DNA of 64,000 nucleotides. Source: Aplectana chamaeleonis (taxonomy: Eukaryota; Nematoda; Chromadorea; Rhabditida; Cosmocercidae). The notes beneath the pieces are model-generated. The model worked only from the letters and a program-made list of their open reading frames with translations. It made no database searches and was not told where the DNA came from. A program made the translations under genes and the position numbers. Shown here in pieces: positions 1-10,691 of this stretch. Position 1 is the stretch's first letter. Every line of letters begins with the position of its first letter. Location of the stretch: positions 1 through 64,000 of the forward strand of contig JAPDOI010000716.1 of the NCBI GenBank assembly GCA_029168955.1, in the 5' to 3' direction.

Positions 1-204
1 TTTCGTTTTCATGATTTTTATCTCATCGTGGTGAGGGAAGGTCTGGTACCTTATTGCACAGGGAGCTAGCACTTGGAAAAGGCAGAATAGCATCTGGAAA
101 CCTTAATTCTAGCCCATATAGGCCAATGCCTTTCGTCTTCCAGCATTGTTGACTGAGGATTATTATTTTTTCTTTTTTGTCTTCATTCGCTCGCCAGAGT
201 GACC

Positions 205-500
205 TTCTTGGACGCGTGATTTGACTGGTGATAATTGATAGAGCTCCTGCCAAACTCCGTTTGCAACAATTTCACGTGGTACATTTAATGATTATGTTAT
301 CTGCATATAGTATCATCACAGCCAAATAAACTATCTGACAATTTCACTACATTTTGAAAAATCAAGTTGAGAGCCAAAAATCCAATAAAACAATTTCACA
401 ACATTTAGGAGCAATGTGCCAAATCCCTTGACCTTTTCTGCGGAGCCCAACTTTCAGAAAATTTCACAACTTTTTACAAGGGTTTCTTCTACAATATCGG
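205..500. repeat. Dispersed repeat arm, related to the 28.8-29.4 kb foldback
   Basis: This stretch aligns by eye with 29131-29405 (shared landmarks: a GTGATTTGACT start, a GCGGAGCCCAACTTT motif, a CTACAATATCG end). At 28.8-29.4 kb the same sequence forms both arms of a foldback; here only one arm is visible. No gene is seen in positions 1-1030. Confidence 0.7.
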
Positions 501-514
501 CCAAGCTCTTAAAA

Positions 515-640
515 AGGCAAGTTGTTTTTCTTCAAGACATAGTGGTAGAAATGAAGCAGAAACAGCTGCTAGGATCGCAAGAATAATAGTTGTAACAACG
601 CGGCTTCCTTACAGTGACAAGATACAAGGCATATACTTTT
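515..640. repeat. Degenerate copy of a short CGCGAC-type MITE
   Basis: It shares the GGTAGAAATG core and a GACAAGATACAAGGC-like edge with 29415-29580, and more distantly with 15745-15850, 37305-37435 and 56273-56400. The family typically begins AAGCCGCGA. This is the most decayed copy. Confidence 0.5.
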
Positions 641-1035
641 TGGGAATTTAAAAGTTTCGAGAAAATGAAGAAATGAGTTTTAAATGTGTGACCCAATTGT
701 GACACGTGGGTTAAAGCAATAATCCCTAGACGGGGAGAGGGGGCACCCACCATTATCCCAAGACAGAAGTGAAATGAACCAACGATTGGTACATAGGGGC
801 AACCAGTCGGAGTATTTTCAATGACGTTTCTATAAAAACAATTGATTGATAGCAGTATCAGACACTCTTTTATCAGAAATTTTTTCATCATTTCTATGAG
901 TGAATCTTGGGTGGCCTCACCCACGTCTAAGATAGACCCAGGGTCAGTCGCTCTAGCCAAACTTCACCGGTTCTTTGCTGACGTGGCTCGTCTGCGCCGG
1001 CCCATATGTCTGATTCAAACAAGAACGAGAGTTAA

Positions 1036-1499
1036 AGACATCGTACGCGCAGAAAAACCTGTATATTATTTTTTCAGCAGTTTTTGGGTAGCTTGGCCTC
1101 TCTCTAGTGAAATCGAAAATGTTGAAGGGGCCCATGAAAACCTTTCATTCTTTCTTCTTCTAACTCCCTTCTTCATTAAAGAAAAGCTCAATCGGAACAC
1201 ATTGCAAAATACGAATTTGAATTTCGCGCCAAAATCATTTTCGGAGTTTTTCTGCATGTGGAGTTCAGTTGCCGTAACTATTTTTCCTGGTTATTGTCTT
1301 ACGGTCGCAACCAACATTCTCTAGGAAAAAGTGCTAGATGACTGGTGAGAATTGGTGGCGGATATTAATCTTCTGACGCTCTTCCAACCTCATCGTCCAA
1401 CGTTTTTGACGCGCCAAAGTTTACCAGTGTGGTCTACCGGGCTCAACTCATAAAAATTGAGCCTGAAAAATGGAAAATGATTTCCAGCGCGAACGATAG
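1036..1499. mobile_element. TTAA-flanked MITE, family copy 1
   Basis: A 464-bp element flanked by TTAA on both sides (1032-1035 and 1500-1503). Its ends are imperfect inverted repeats (AGACATCGTACGCGC against ACTATCGTTCGCGC read from the other end). A second copy lies at 57103-57563, also bounded by TTAA. TTAA duplication is the piggyBac signature; no transposase is present, so it would be non-autonomous. The 160-codon open frame crossing it is not a gene. Confidence 0.75.
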
Positions 1500-1534
1500 T
1501 TAAGTGCGCCAGAAGAGGGACCACCTGTAATCTT

Positions 1535-1745
1535 AGGAATGATGTTATTCGGCTCTCTTAAACAAATTCTGATGATACCCAGACTGATCAATGATAAAGA
1601 TAAAAAGAAGTGAAAAGAGCGGTGTGTCACAGTCCTTTCTCCAGAGTTCAGCAGTTGAGGATCTGCCTGGACTACAAAGCAGGAAAAACAACACACCACC
1701 GGTGTAGTGAAGATGTAGCGAATTCGGGAGTCAGAACTTTAGAAA
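1535..1745. repeat. Dispersed repeat, Mutator-type MITE relative without the giant insertion
   Basis: It carries the GCGGTGTGT...CTCCAGAGTTCAGCAG series that recurs at 14380-14460 joined to 16957-17030. There it is split by the 2.5-kb foldback element, so this copy represents the unoccupied sequence. Related internal sequence also occurs in the MITEs at 13625-13911 and 22533-22818. Confidence 0.6.
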
Positions 1746-1859
1746 ATTTTAGAGCCAAACTCGAGTGAGATTACATGATAGCCATGTTCTGGCGCACTTT
1801 CCTATCGCTCTTGTTGATTCGGGGAGCATGACTTGCATACGGTGTCCTGGACATTAAAC

Positions 1860-4180
1860 GGAGGTCCTGGGCGCACGTCCTTTTCTAGATGTTCTGGGCA
1901 CACTCCTACTAAGGTCCTGCACACGTTCCATGATGTCCTGCACTCTCCTACTGGAGATCCTGCACACATCTTCTACGACGTCCTGCACACCCCTTCTGGG
2001 GGTCCTGCACAGGAATCCCATAATGTCCTGAACACTCCCAATACCATGATGTCTCCTGCACACACATTCTACCACATCCTGCACACTTCCTTACTGGGGT
2101 CCCTGCACACGTCCCATGATGTCCTGCCCACTTCTACTACTTGGTCCTGCACACGTACAATGAGATGTCCTGCACACTCCTACTGGGAGGTCCTGCACAG
2201 GTCCCATGGTGTCTCTGCACACTCCTACTAAGGTTTTCCACACGATCCATGATGTCCCTGCAGGTCACTCCTACATTGAGGTCCTGCACAGGTCCCATGA
2301 TGTCCTGCACATCTTCCTGCTGGGAGGTCCTGCACAGGTCCCATGATGTCCTGCACACTCCTACTGAGGTTTTGCACACGATCCATGATGTCCTGCACAC
2401 ACTCCTACTGGGAGGTCCTGCACAGGTCCCATATGATGTCCTGCACACCTGAGTCCTGCTGGAGTGTCCTGCACAGGTCCCATGATGTCCCTGCACACTC
2501 CTACTAAGGCTCTTGCACACGTTCCATGATGTCCTGCAACACTCCCACTGAGGTCCTGCACAGGTGTCCCATGATGTCCCTTGCACACTCCTACTAAGGT
2601 CTTGCACAACGTTCCATGATGTCCTTGCACACCTCCTACTGGGAGGTCCTGCACACATTCCACGACGTCCTGCACACTCTCTACTGGGGTCCTGCACAAC
2701 GTCCCCATGATCATGTCCTGCCCACTCCTACTACATGGTCCTGCACACGTTCCATGATGTCCTTGCACACTTCCTGAGCTGAGTGTCCTGCACAGGTCCC
2801 AAGGTGATGTCCTGCACACTCCCTACTAAGGTCTTGCACACGTTCCATGTGATGTCCTGCACACTCTACTGAGGTCACTGCACAGGTCCCATGATGTCCT
2901 TGCACACTTCCCTACTGAGGTCCTGCACAGGTCCCAATGATGTCAACCTGCACCACTCCTAGCTAAGGTCTTGCAATACGTTCTGCATGATGTCCTGCAC
3001 ACTCCTACTGAGGTCCTGCACAGGTCCCAGTATGATGTCCTGCACACACTCCCAATACTAAGGTCTTGCACACGTTCCATGATGTCCCTTGCACACACTC
3101 CTACTGGAGGTCCTGCACACATCTCCACGACGTCCTGCAGCACCCCTACTGGGGTCCTGCACACGTCCCATGACAGCAGCAAAGGCATGCACATGCCAGC
3201 CAAAGATGTCCTGCCCACTCCTACCGCTACGGGTCCCACACACGTTCCCATGATGTCCTGCACACTCCTACTGAGGTCCTGCACAGGTCCCATGATGTCC
3301 CTGCACACTCCCCTACCAAGGTCTTTGCACACGTCCCATGAGTGTCCTTGCCCAACTCCTACTAAGGTCTCACACACGTTCCATGAGCTGTTCTGCACAC
3401 TCCTACTAAGGTCTTGGTAACACACGTTCCATGATGTCCTGCACACTCCTACTATAGGTCTTGCACACGTTCCATGATGTCCTGCACACTCCTAACTGAG
3501 GTCCCTGAACAGGTCCCAACATATTCCTGCACACTCCTACTAAGGTCCTGGCACAACGTTCGATGATATCCCTGCATACTCCTACTGAGGCCCTGCACAC
3601 ATTCCACGACGTCCTGCAGCACCCCTACTGGGGTCCTGCACACGTCCCGCCATGATGTCCCTGCCCACTCCTACTACGGTCCCTGGCACATCGTTCCATG
3701 ATGTCCCTGCACACTTCCTTACTGAGGTCCTGCACACGTTCCATGATGTCCTGCACACTTCCTACTGAGTGTCCTGCGCAGGCACAATGATGTGTCCTGC
3801 ACACTCCTAACTGGAGGTCCTGCGCAGGTGGCCAATGATGTCCTGGCACATCTACTACCTGAGTGTCTCTGCACAGGTCCCATGATGTCCTGCACACTCC
3901 TACTAAGGTCTTGCACACGTTCCATGTCCTGCACACACTCCTACTGGAGGTCTTGCACACGTTCCATGATGTCCTGCCCACTCCTACTGAGGTCACTGCA
4001 CACGGCATGATCCACGACGTCCTGCACACCCCTTACTGGGAGTCCTGCACACGTTCCATGATGTCCTGCACACACTCCTACTAAGGTCCCTGCACACGTC
4101 TTCGATGATGTCCTGCATACTCCTACTGAGGCCCTGCCCACATTCTACGACGTCCTGCACACCCCTTACTGAGGTCTCAC
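1860..4180. repeat. 21-bp minisatellite array 1 (GTCCTGCACAC core)
   Basis: About 2.3 kb of tandem 21-bp units, each starting GTCCTGCACAC (or GTCCTGCACAG) with a variable second half such as GTTCCATGAT, TCCTACTGAG or GTCCCATGAT. Two unit types alternate, giving an approximate 42-bp higher-order repeat. Many units carry 1-2 base insertions (for example GTCCCTGCAC, TGCAACACTC), so frames break often, unlike the clean arrays at 17-22 kb. The open frames on both strands are by-products of a repeat length divisible by 3. Confidence 0.95.
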
Positions 4181-4189
4181 ACATAGTCA

Positions 4190-4560
4190 ACCGACAACTT
4201 CAGCACATCCCGCGACGCCTTCTTCTTATCGATGGTGCGCTTTGAACGAACAACACGCGCCGCGGTCAAGTACATCAACTCCGCACAGCGTCCTCTTCCG
4301 AGCCGGACGTTCAAAAAGTACACAACCCTGGAGAGCAAGGTGTTTATATGGAGTCTAAGAAAACAATGACTGGATAACGAAAAAATCCACCATTTTCTCA
4401 TACAATACTATTCTTGAGAGGCCGGTTTCCGAGTTTCAAACGCCCTTTTCGTTAGGGACCCAAGAGGTCATTATGGTGAGTTCTGACAATTATTTTTCGT
4501 CTCAATTCCCGTGGCCGATTACCTCTAGTCACAAATTTTCGAGCGATTTGGTCCACGCCT
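4190..4560. other. No gene seen
   Basis: About 370 bases between the first minisatellite and the purine-rich tract. No splice-bounded open frame, TIR or family match was recognised. Confidence 0.4.
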
Positions 4561-4564
4561 TCCA

Positions 4565-4663
4565 AAAAATGGTTTTGCGACGGACGGAGGTGGAGGGGCG
4601 GAGAGCGGAGGCGGTGGCGGAGGCGGAGAGGCGGGAGGCGGAGGCGGAGGCGGTGGTGTAGGA
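4565..4663. repeat. GGAGGC/GGCGGA purine-rich tandem tract
   Basis: About 100 bases made mostly of GGAGGC, GGCGGT and GAGGCGG hexamers, strongly G-rich on the plus strand. It has G-quadruplex potential. The Ala/Glu-rich open frame on it reflects the low complexity. Confidence 0.85.
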
Positions 4664-4899
4664 GAACGTTTTTGCGTACTTTGCAGAGGTCATAACTTTA
4701 GAAAGCGAGGGACCAGTTGGGATGAAAAAGTTGCGCCACACATATGTAATTTCTTGCAGCGCGTCGAATAGTGTACGCAGCTCATTCACCTCTGTTGGAC
4801 GGTAATGAAATAGGTGATCTCATTGTAGGGCATCCGCGCGGGAAAAGAGATCAAAGCAAATCTGGTGAGGCGCTTCTGCGCTTTCACTACAATTTTCTT

Positions 4900-5170
4900 C
4901 AACCTCACTCCATCATTTTTAAACATACGTATCGACCGGGGTGCGGGGGTGTTGGGAGGTGCGGGGGATACACCGAGTGATTTTTCTCAGCTTCACCTCA
5001 CCATGTTGTTCATACGTATCAGGACCAGGTGGGTGTTATAAGGGTGTTGGGGGTGCGGAGGGATACTACACCGAGTGATTTTTGCATCCCATTTCCAATG
5101 CATTCTGTGTGTATCGACCGGGCTGGAGGCGTCGGCTCATCCAACTATGACCGGGGCCTAACCCCCCGCC
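4900..5170. repeat. G-rich tandem repeat, about 100-bp unit, copy 1
   Basis: Repeated blocks contain GTATCGACCGGG, GTGTTGGGGGTGCGG and GGATACACCGAGTGATTTT. The same block occurs inverted at 23485-23780 and partly at 23965-24010 and 28505-28620. G-runs make this a possible quadruplex region. No coding signal is seen. Confidence 0.75.
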
Positions 5171-5490
5171 CTGCCAGAGCGGTCCGCGCGAGCGAAGATG
5201 TGAGTATGAATGAAATTTCATGCCTCCCGCGCCTCCCGCCTCTACCGCATCTCCCGTCCCGCCACAGCGGTGTCTCTCGAGTGATTCATACTCCACTCAT
5301 GACTCATTTGTGAAAAATGGAAAATTTTCCGATATCAGATATCTGATAGCATTATCGGTCTTTGTTCACCTGAGAACTTCGCAGAAAACTTCTATCTCTC
5401 AGAGCGGTATCATTCACTGCTCATTTGAATTCTGAGTGAGCAGCACCGCTCCTTCCGCTCCGCCATGGCGGTGATGCTGGATCATTCATA

Positions 5491-6342
5491 CTCTGCCAAT
5501 TCGAGACTTGATGCTTCGGGGGAAGCGGCCTTCATCATTAGGCATCAAATTCACCTTTAGCCCCAATATCAAAGCTTATCCCCGCAAAGGGTGAATTTGC
5601 TGAGCGGTTGGATATGAAGTCAGCTCAAAGAGTGAAAATGCCGCCAGCGCTAACATGTTAATGCATATCAGTTGTTGAACGGCTGGATATCACCCAGCGC
5701 AAAGGGTGAAATTACCGCCGGTGCTGGCGTAGTAGAAATTTCTCAACAAGTGGAAACATCTCAGTGAAAACGAGATAAAACGATTGATCACGTCTCAATG
5801 TAGCTTTACCTATGAAGTTAACAGCTGGTATGAAAGCCGCCTCAATCTCACTTTAGGAGTCCTCAATTTCGGAGCATTCCGATGCCTCCCTGGAGGGTGA
5901 CTTCGGGTCACTCTCGCGGAGGCTAGCATAATTTTTGGCGTGGCGCTGGGAGGATACAGTGGGTATCCTCACGGCGGGGGGGGGGGCGAGTTACGCCGCT
6001 GTCCGCAGAGGGTGACTCCTCAACGCAGACCTCGGTGAAGATTACGCTCATGTTGCGGACAAGGCGGGACTTTGTGCTGTGGACCTTCCAATTCGTGAAA
6101 TTTTCGAGGTAAACTCACTCACCCATTTTTCGAGGTAAACTCACCTCATTTTCTCAGTAAGTTGGACTTTTTCTCGCTGCAAGTTCGCACCATTTTCACG
6201 GGAGATTCACCCCATTCTCACCTACCCTAGCGGCAAACTCCCCCATATACTGAATTTAACGCGGCAAATTAAGACTTCATGCCGACTTGTAGACGAGCAA
6301 CAAGTCTCTTTTGCTGAGGCATCAAGTCGCGAATTGGCAGAG
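5491..6342. mobile_element. TIR element, copy A, with TA duplication
   Basis: It starts CTCTGCCAATTCGAGACTT and ends with the near complement (CGAATTGGCAGAG), flanked by TA on both sides (5489-5490, 6343-6344), as expected of a Tc1/mariner-type non-autonomous element. The interior shares AAAGGGTGAATTTGCTGAGC and TTCACCCCATTCTCACC with copies B (11240-12223) and C (12477-13135). It holds no transposase. A poly-G stretch lies near 5977. Confidence 0.8.
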
Positions 6343-6940
6343 TACTTCACTGGCAGAGCGGGAGGCTAGGAGTATCAATAGCCCCTTAGCTCGATTCCAT
6401 TCGAGTTGAATTTCGGTGAATACTGTGACAGAATTTGATCCGGCGGCAGACCAGCCATACCTTGAAGGCTCCTAATCGATGCCTGCAGGGTAGTGTCTAT
6501 CCAGAGTCCCTCCACCAGGGCTGTCGGCAGCTGGACACCCCTGCAGAAATGTACAACCGTCAAGTCCGATGTGTCCGCAGTTACGGCCCAAGTGCACCAT
6601 ACCATACGCGCATTTTTCAAAATACGAAGTCACTGGATCGGAAGTTGTTCTCAAGCGATTTCTAGCGCAGAAGGGTTTTTTTCTACAACGGATTCACTAT
6701 GAAATTTACTTCTTGTGTCAACGTTTTAGGAGAGAAAGGCTCAGATTATGACACATCTAGCCTTTTAGTCAGCAAAGTGACTTTTTTATCCTGGGAAGCG
6801 GTTCAACAATACAGAAATTTGAGGCGCAGGAGCCAAACAATGTAATCCGTTTTTCAGACCTTTGAAAATATTAGGGTAGAAATGTCTTATATATTCAAGT
6901 ACCCAATCTTCAATGAGGACCGGGATCGTAGAAATCCTGA
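6343..6940. other. No gene seen; arm of a distant inverted repeat
   Basis: Positions 6520-6585 (GACACCCCTGCAGAAATGTA) are complementary to about 7985-8045, so 6.5-8.05 kb may be one decayed inverted-repeat element. No splice-supported open frame was found. Confidence 0.35.
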
Positions 6941-6949
6941 TTGGACTGC

Positions 6950-7290
6950 GAATCAGGAGAAATCTCAGATTGGACGTTGCGTAGCCTTCGGCTGCCACCG
7001 TCCGGGCAGGGGAGGAAAACCCCGGAGTGTGGGCTAATTTTTTACCCTAGCGGTTCCGGGAGGTGCGAATCAGGAGAAATCTGGATAGGACGGTGCAGCC
7101 TTCGGCTGCACCGTCCGGCAGGGGGGGAAAACCCCGGGTGTGGGCTAATTTTTTACCCTAGCGGTTCCGGGAGGTGCGAATCAGGAGAAATCTGGATTGC
7201 CGGCAGAGGAGGGAAACCCCGGGTGTGGACAAATTTTTTACCCTAGCGATTCCGGGAGGTGCGAATCAAGAGAAATACAGATTGGACGGT
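6950..7290. repeat. Tandem repeat of about 115 bp with an internal perfect hairpin
   Basis: Units start GAATCAGGAGAAATCT at about 6950, 7067 and 7178, with a fourth start at 7262. Unit 2 contains a hairpin near 7088-7120 (GGACGGTGCAGC, loop CTTCG, then its complement). Unit 1 has a degenerate version. Unit 3 lacks the hairpin almost exactly, which explains its shorter 84-bp spacing. Confidence 0.85.
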
Positions 7291-7447
7291 GCAGCTTTGT
7301 ACTTAATAACGGTTATAAACACTGAATAAAAAACGTCCCTTCAGCTTTTCTATTCTTCCAGCCTTCAAGGCATGATCGATGTCATATCTTTGATGTTTCG
7401 CCGTTTCTTCCACTCTTCTATAGTCTTTATTTTCACTTCCACTTTCC

Positions 7448-7653
7448 GTTCAGTCCGCAAAGTGCGCGCTGTGAGCAAGCGTGGCTGTGGTGTGCAGTAT
7501 CCTCAGATAGGGATGTGGGATCACCCGGGCGGTTTTCGCCTTTGGAGCCCGGGTGATCCCACCGCCCGGGTGATCCCACATCCATGTCTGAGAAAACTCG
7601 CAACCGCGCCGCAGCACGATTTCGCAAATCAGTGTGCACTTTGCGGACTGAAC
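7448..7653. mobile_element. Foldback MITE
   Basis: Outer arms GTTCAGTCCGCAAAGTGC and GCACTTTGCGGACTGAAC are complementary. An inner set built from GGGATGTGGGATCACCCGGG and its complement is also present, with CCCGGGTGATCCCA occurring more than once. The whole segment can fold into a cruciform. No coding content. Confidence 0.75.
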
Positions 7654-7659
7654 GGCAGT

Positions 7660-8950
7660 GCGGAGGTGAACTGTATCTTCTGCTTGGTGTAAATGATAAG
7701 GGTAAGAAATAGTGTTTCCATGAAAAACCATCATAAATGATATTTCGATTATTCCCTGGCATCGAATCAGAATTTTGTCACCCTAATCAGCACTGAAACC
7801 TCCTAAAAACACTACTTTCCTTCGTAACCACGCAGAAGAAACAAAAAACAATAGAAGAGAAAGCAGGAAGAACGAGGAAAACACCAAAAAAATGAGAAAA
7901 ACCGGCGATCATCACTCGGCCTCAATTAAAAATTTTTGCGCGTGAATGGCGCGTTTCGTTGTTGCCTGCAGACAGTGCTTCCTAGTTGACGGTTGTACGT
8001 TTCTGCAGGGGTGTCTATTTGGAAACACCCCTCCACCAGCAATGCCACTGCATCATCCTCCCCGCTGCGGTGTCTCAACCAGGACGCGACGGCTCCGAAA
8101 CCCGGTCCGGAGGTACCTCAACCCTACCGCGACGGTGCCTGAATCTGGCTGCCCCGACTCGGTCCGCTAAAAGGGCGTAACCTTCGCCGAGCTCTGCGGT
8201 GAGGAACCACCGTCCCTGCAGACTGCCGCAAAAACCGCCCCACCCCCAGCCGTGAGGATCCCCTATCCCCCAACGGTCAAAATTAAGCTGGGCTCTGGAG
8301 AGGGACTCGAAGTCGCCTTCCAAGGCCTGCATCAGAATGCCGAATGAGGATCCGAGTGAGATGAGGCACCTTTCATACCGGCGGTGCTCATGGTAAACAC
8401 ATTAACAAGTGATCATTCGCTTTACCATGTTTTTTTTTCATGTCTGCCACTGCAGTCGTGCCGTCGATCAAGTGGTTCCGCATCCCTCTCTGACTCATCA
8501 GCCTGCTGACTAGTGTAGCGGTGGCGTCGCGGTGATATCGCGAAGCCGGCGCGAAACTGTTGCGAGGCCCAAGCTTTGCTATCGCGGTACCGTTCATGAT
8601 TGCGGTGCCGTTGCTTTACTGTTGCGGACAAGAAGGAATCTTCCAAGATTCCGGAGCCGTTGCTGCAGCGGCCCGGCACGGTCTCGGGTTGCGGTGCGGT
8701 CCCGCCGCGGTCAATGCAAATTTTCTCAGAGTATGGGTAATTTAACGGAGTGTGATTATAGTTTTTAGGGATTTTAGGTTGAGGATGACAAACACAGGTT
8801 TCTATTCGCGTCTTCTTCCAATGATACCATTTCTTTGGTGACCATTTGCAGTTTGATTGAACATGAACAGGAATGATTCATTTATCTACAGACTTCAAAA
8901 AACTACATACTTTGATGAGCTTTTGAAAGTGGCGATCCAACGTAAATACT
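7660..8950. other. No gene seen; GC-rich low-complexity stretches
   Basis: Positions 8035-8340 and 8520-8720 are clearly richer in G and C than their surroundings. The latter repeats GTTGCGG/GGTGCCGTTG-like words. Open frames here overlap on both strands without splice signals or recognisable domains. Confidence 0.35.
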
Positions 8951-9294
8951 TCTAAACATGCAACAAACAAACAGTGGAGGCTGCAAAACTTTATGAAAGT
9001 TTCAAAAATCCAAAGATGTTCCCAAAATTTAAACTTTCCGGGACTCCTGAAACTTCCTCTCTTGGTGAGCTTTCCGCGCGTAGCGCCTCCCTCAAACCTA
9101 AAATATATCGATTAGAATCAAGCACTATGTAGCGTACCGTGCTCGCAGTGACTAGGCTGCACAACTGACCGAATGGCCCAACAACCAAATATGGTCGTAG
9201 TGAAATGGATTACTCGCGCGCAGCTCTTAAATACTGTCCGAAGCGCACTGTTACTGTTATCACTATGCCATTCTATTTTTTGAGGTTACTGTAA

Positions 9295-9490
9295 TCATAA
9301 AATTAGTCGCAATACACCTCGTAGCTCTTCCCTGTTGTTAATTTCAGGAGATAGGCGTCTTATCTCAAGTACTTCTAAGATTTTGCTTTCCACCAGGTTG
9401 TTGACCGACCGATGCAATACCGTAGGGATGAACCTTAAGGTAGGCCTTTGAGCATGTTTCTTTGATGTTCAATTCACTTAGAGAAACTGT
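9295..9490 (-). pseudogene. Penelope-like element C-terminal fragment (left arm)
   Basis: The minus strand reads HRSVNN, then KILEVLEIRRLSPEINN, ending in TGA at 9295-9297. This matches the basic Ile/Leu-rich tail that follows the GIY-YIG domain in Penelope-like elements. It is truncated upstream where the strand flips and has no start codon. The 3' non-coding part continues to about 8957. Confidence 0.65.
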
Positions 9491-10301
9491 TTGTTGGGTA
9501 AGAAGCAGGGTTCCGCAGCGGCCTTTACGCTTCCTATACGTCTTATATTCCGCCCGCCCACGAATCTGAAAACCTTGCTCACTTCCTCAAGGCTTTACGA
9601 GGACAGATGCGGAAGGCAAAACTGTGCATGCTGTAGTGAAGCTAAGATATGTCAACTCAAGGAAACCGTTTACCTGATAGAATGCGAAGGTTGTGGTGAG
9701 AAATATGTGGGTGATACAAAGAGACCCCTATTTAAGCGCCTAGGTGAACAAAGAAGGGCGCTGCGGAACCCGGCTTCTTACCCAACAAACAGTTTCTCTA
9801 GGCATAGAACATCAAAACATGTTCAAGAAGCTCCCCCAAGGCTTATCACTACGGTATTGCATCGGTCGGTCAACAACCTGGCGTCGTATTCGTCAACAAC
9901 CCGCCAAGGAAAGTCGAAGGAAGCGGACGGGAAGATACCGTGCGCGGCAGAGGAACAGATGAACCCGTTTCACACTATGTAAGATGGAAATGCAAACTGT
10001 GTTTCGTATCGATATCACTGCGAAAAGATAAAAATTCCATCGCGAAGCGGCCATTCCTCAGCGAAGCGGTGCGGGAAATTCCGGCGGTCGCGGGGGAAGC
10101 CAAGGGAGGCGAGAGGTGGCCACGGGGCGCGAGTTTTGTACTGAAATGTCACCTCTTCTTCCCTTCGACTTCCCGGCGGGTTGATGGCGAATACGACCCC
10201 TGGTGGAAAGGAAAATCTTAGAAGCACTTGAGATAAGACGCCTATCTCCTGAAATTAACAACAGGGAAGAGCTACGAGATGTATTGCTACTCATTTCATG
10301 A
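9491..10301 (+). pseudogene. Penelope-like GIY-YIG endonuclease domain, interrupted
   Basis: From the first in-frame codon (TTG, no ATG) the frame gives LKTLLTSSRLY (residues 26-36), a Cys cluster (C40, C45, C47, C48, C54), VYLI at 60-63 in place of GIY, Cys 65 and 68, YVG at 72-74, Arg 78 and 83 and Glu 86. That is the layout of the Penelope-like GIY-YIG endonuclease, which nicks target DNA for retrotransposition. After HRSVNNL the frame is broken by a 318-bp insertion at 9881-10198. It resumes as KILEALEIRRLSPEINN and ends TGA at 10299-10301. Family assignment is confident; function is lost through missing RT, missing start and the insertion. Confidence 0.8.
9881..10198. mobile_element. MITE inserted in the Penelope-like GIY-YIG frame
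   Basis: Its ends are imperfect inverted repeats (GCGTCGTATTCGTCAACAAC against GGTCGTATTCGCCATCAAC). It is flanked by CCTG. Removing it rejoins the Penelope-like reading frame exactly, as the intact parallel sequence at 10570-10600 shows. It is GC-rich and has no coding content. Confidence 0.75.
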
Positions 10302-10341
10302 TTATAGTAACCTCAAAGTGATATGGCATAGTGATAACAGT

Positions 10342-10499
10342 ATCTTAGCTTCACTACAGCATGCACAGTTTTGCCTTCCGCATCTGTCCTCGTAAAGCCT
10401 TGAGGAAGTGAGCAAGGTTTTCAGATTCGTGGGCGGGCGGAATATAAGACGTATAGGAAGCGTAAAGGCCGCTGCGGAACCCGGCTTCTTACCCAACAA
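10342..10499 (-). pseudogene. Penelope-like GIY-YIG N-terminal fragment (right arm, inward facing)
   Basis: This is the reverse complement of 9491-9649 with few changes. It encodes the LKTLLTSSRLY stretch and the first Cys residues, then runs into unrelated sequence after SEAKI. It is an inactive mirror copy. Confidence 0.7.
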
Positions 10500-10539
10500 A
10501 CAGTTTCTCTATGAATTGAACATCAAAACATGCTCAAGG

Positions 10540-10691
10540 AGCCTACCTTAAGGCTCATCACTACGGTATTGCATCGGTCGGTCAACAACCTGGTGGAAAG
10601 CAAAATCTTAGAAGTACTTGAGATAAGACGCCTATCTCCTGAAATTAACAACAGGGAAGAGCTACGAGATGTATTGCGACTAATTTTATGA
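10540..10691 (+). pseudogene. Penelope-like element C-terminal fragment (right arm)
   Basis: The frame reads TTVLHRSVNNLVESKILEVL, then EIRRLSPEINN, and ends TGA at 10689-10691. It is uninterrupted across the point where the MITE sits in the central copy. Upstream of about 10540 the frame is shifted by one base relative to the central copy. Its 3' non-coding region runs to about 11026. Confidence 0.7.

Noticed and set aside
842..1324. 160-codon plus-strand open frame
   Set aside because: It runs across a TTAA-flanked MITE whose second copy at 57.1-57.6 kb has a broken frame, and shows no domain.
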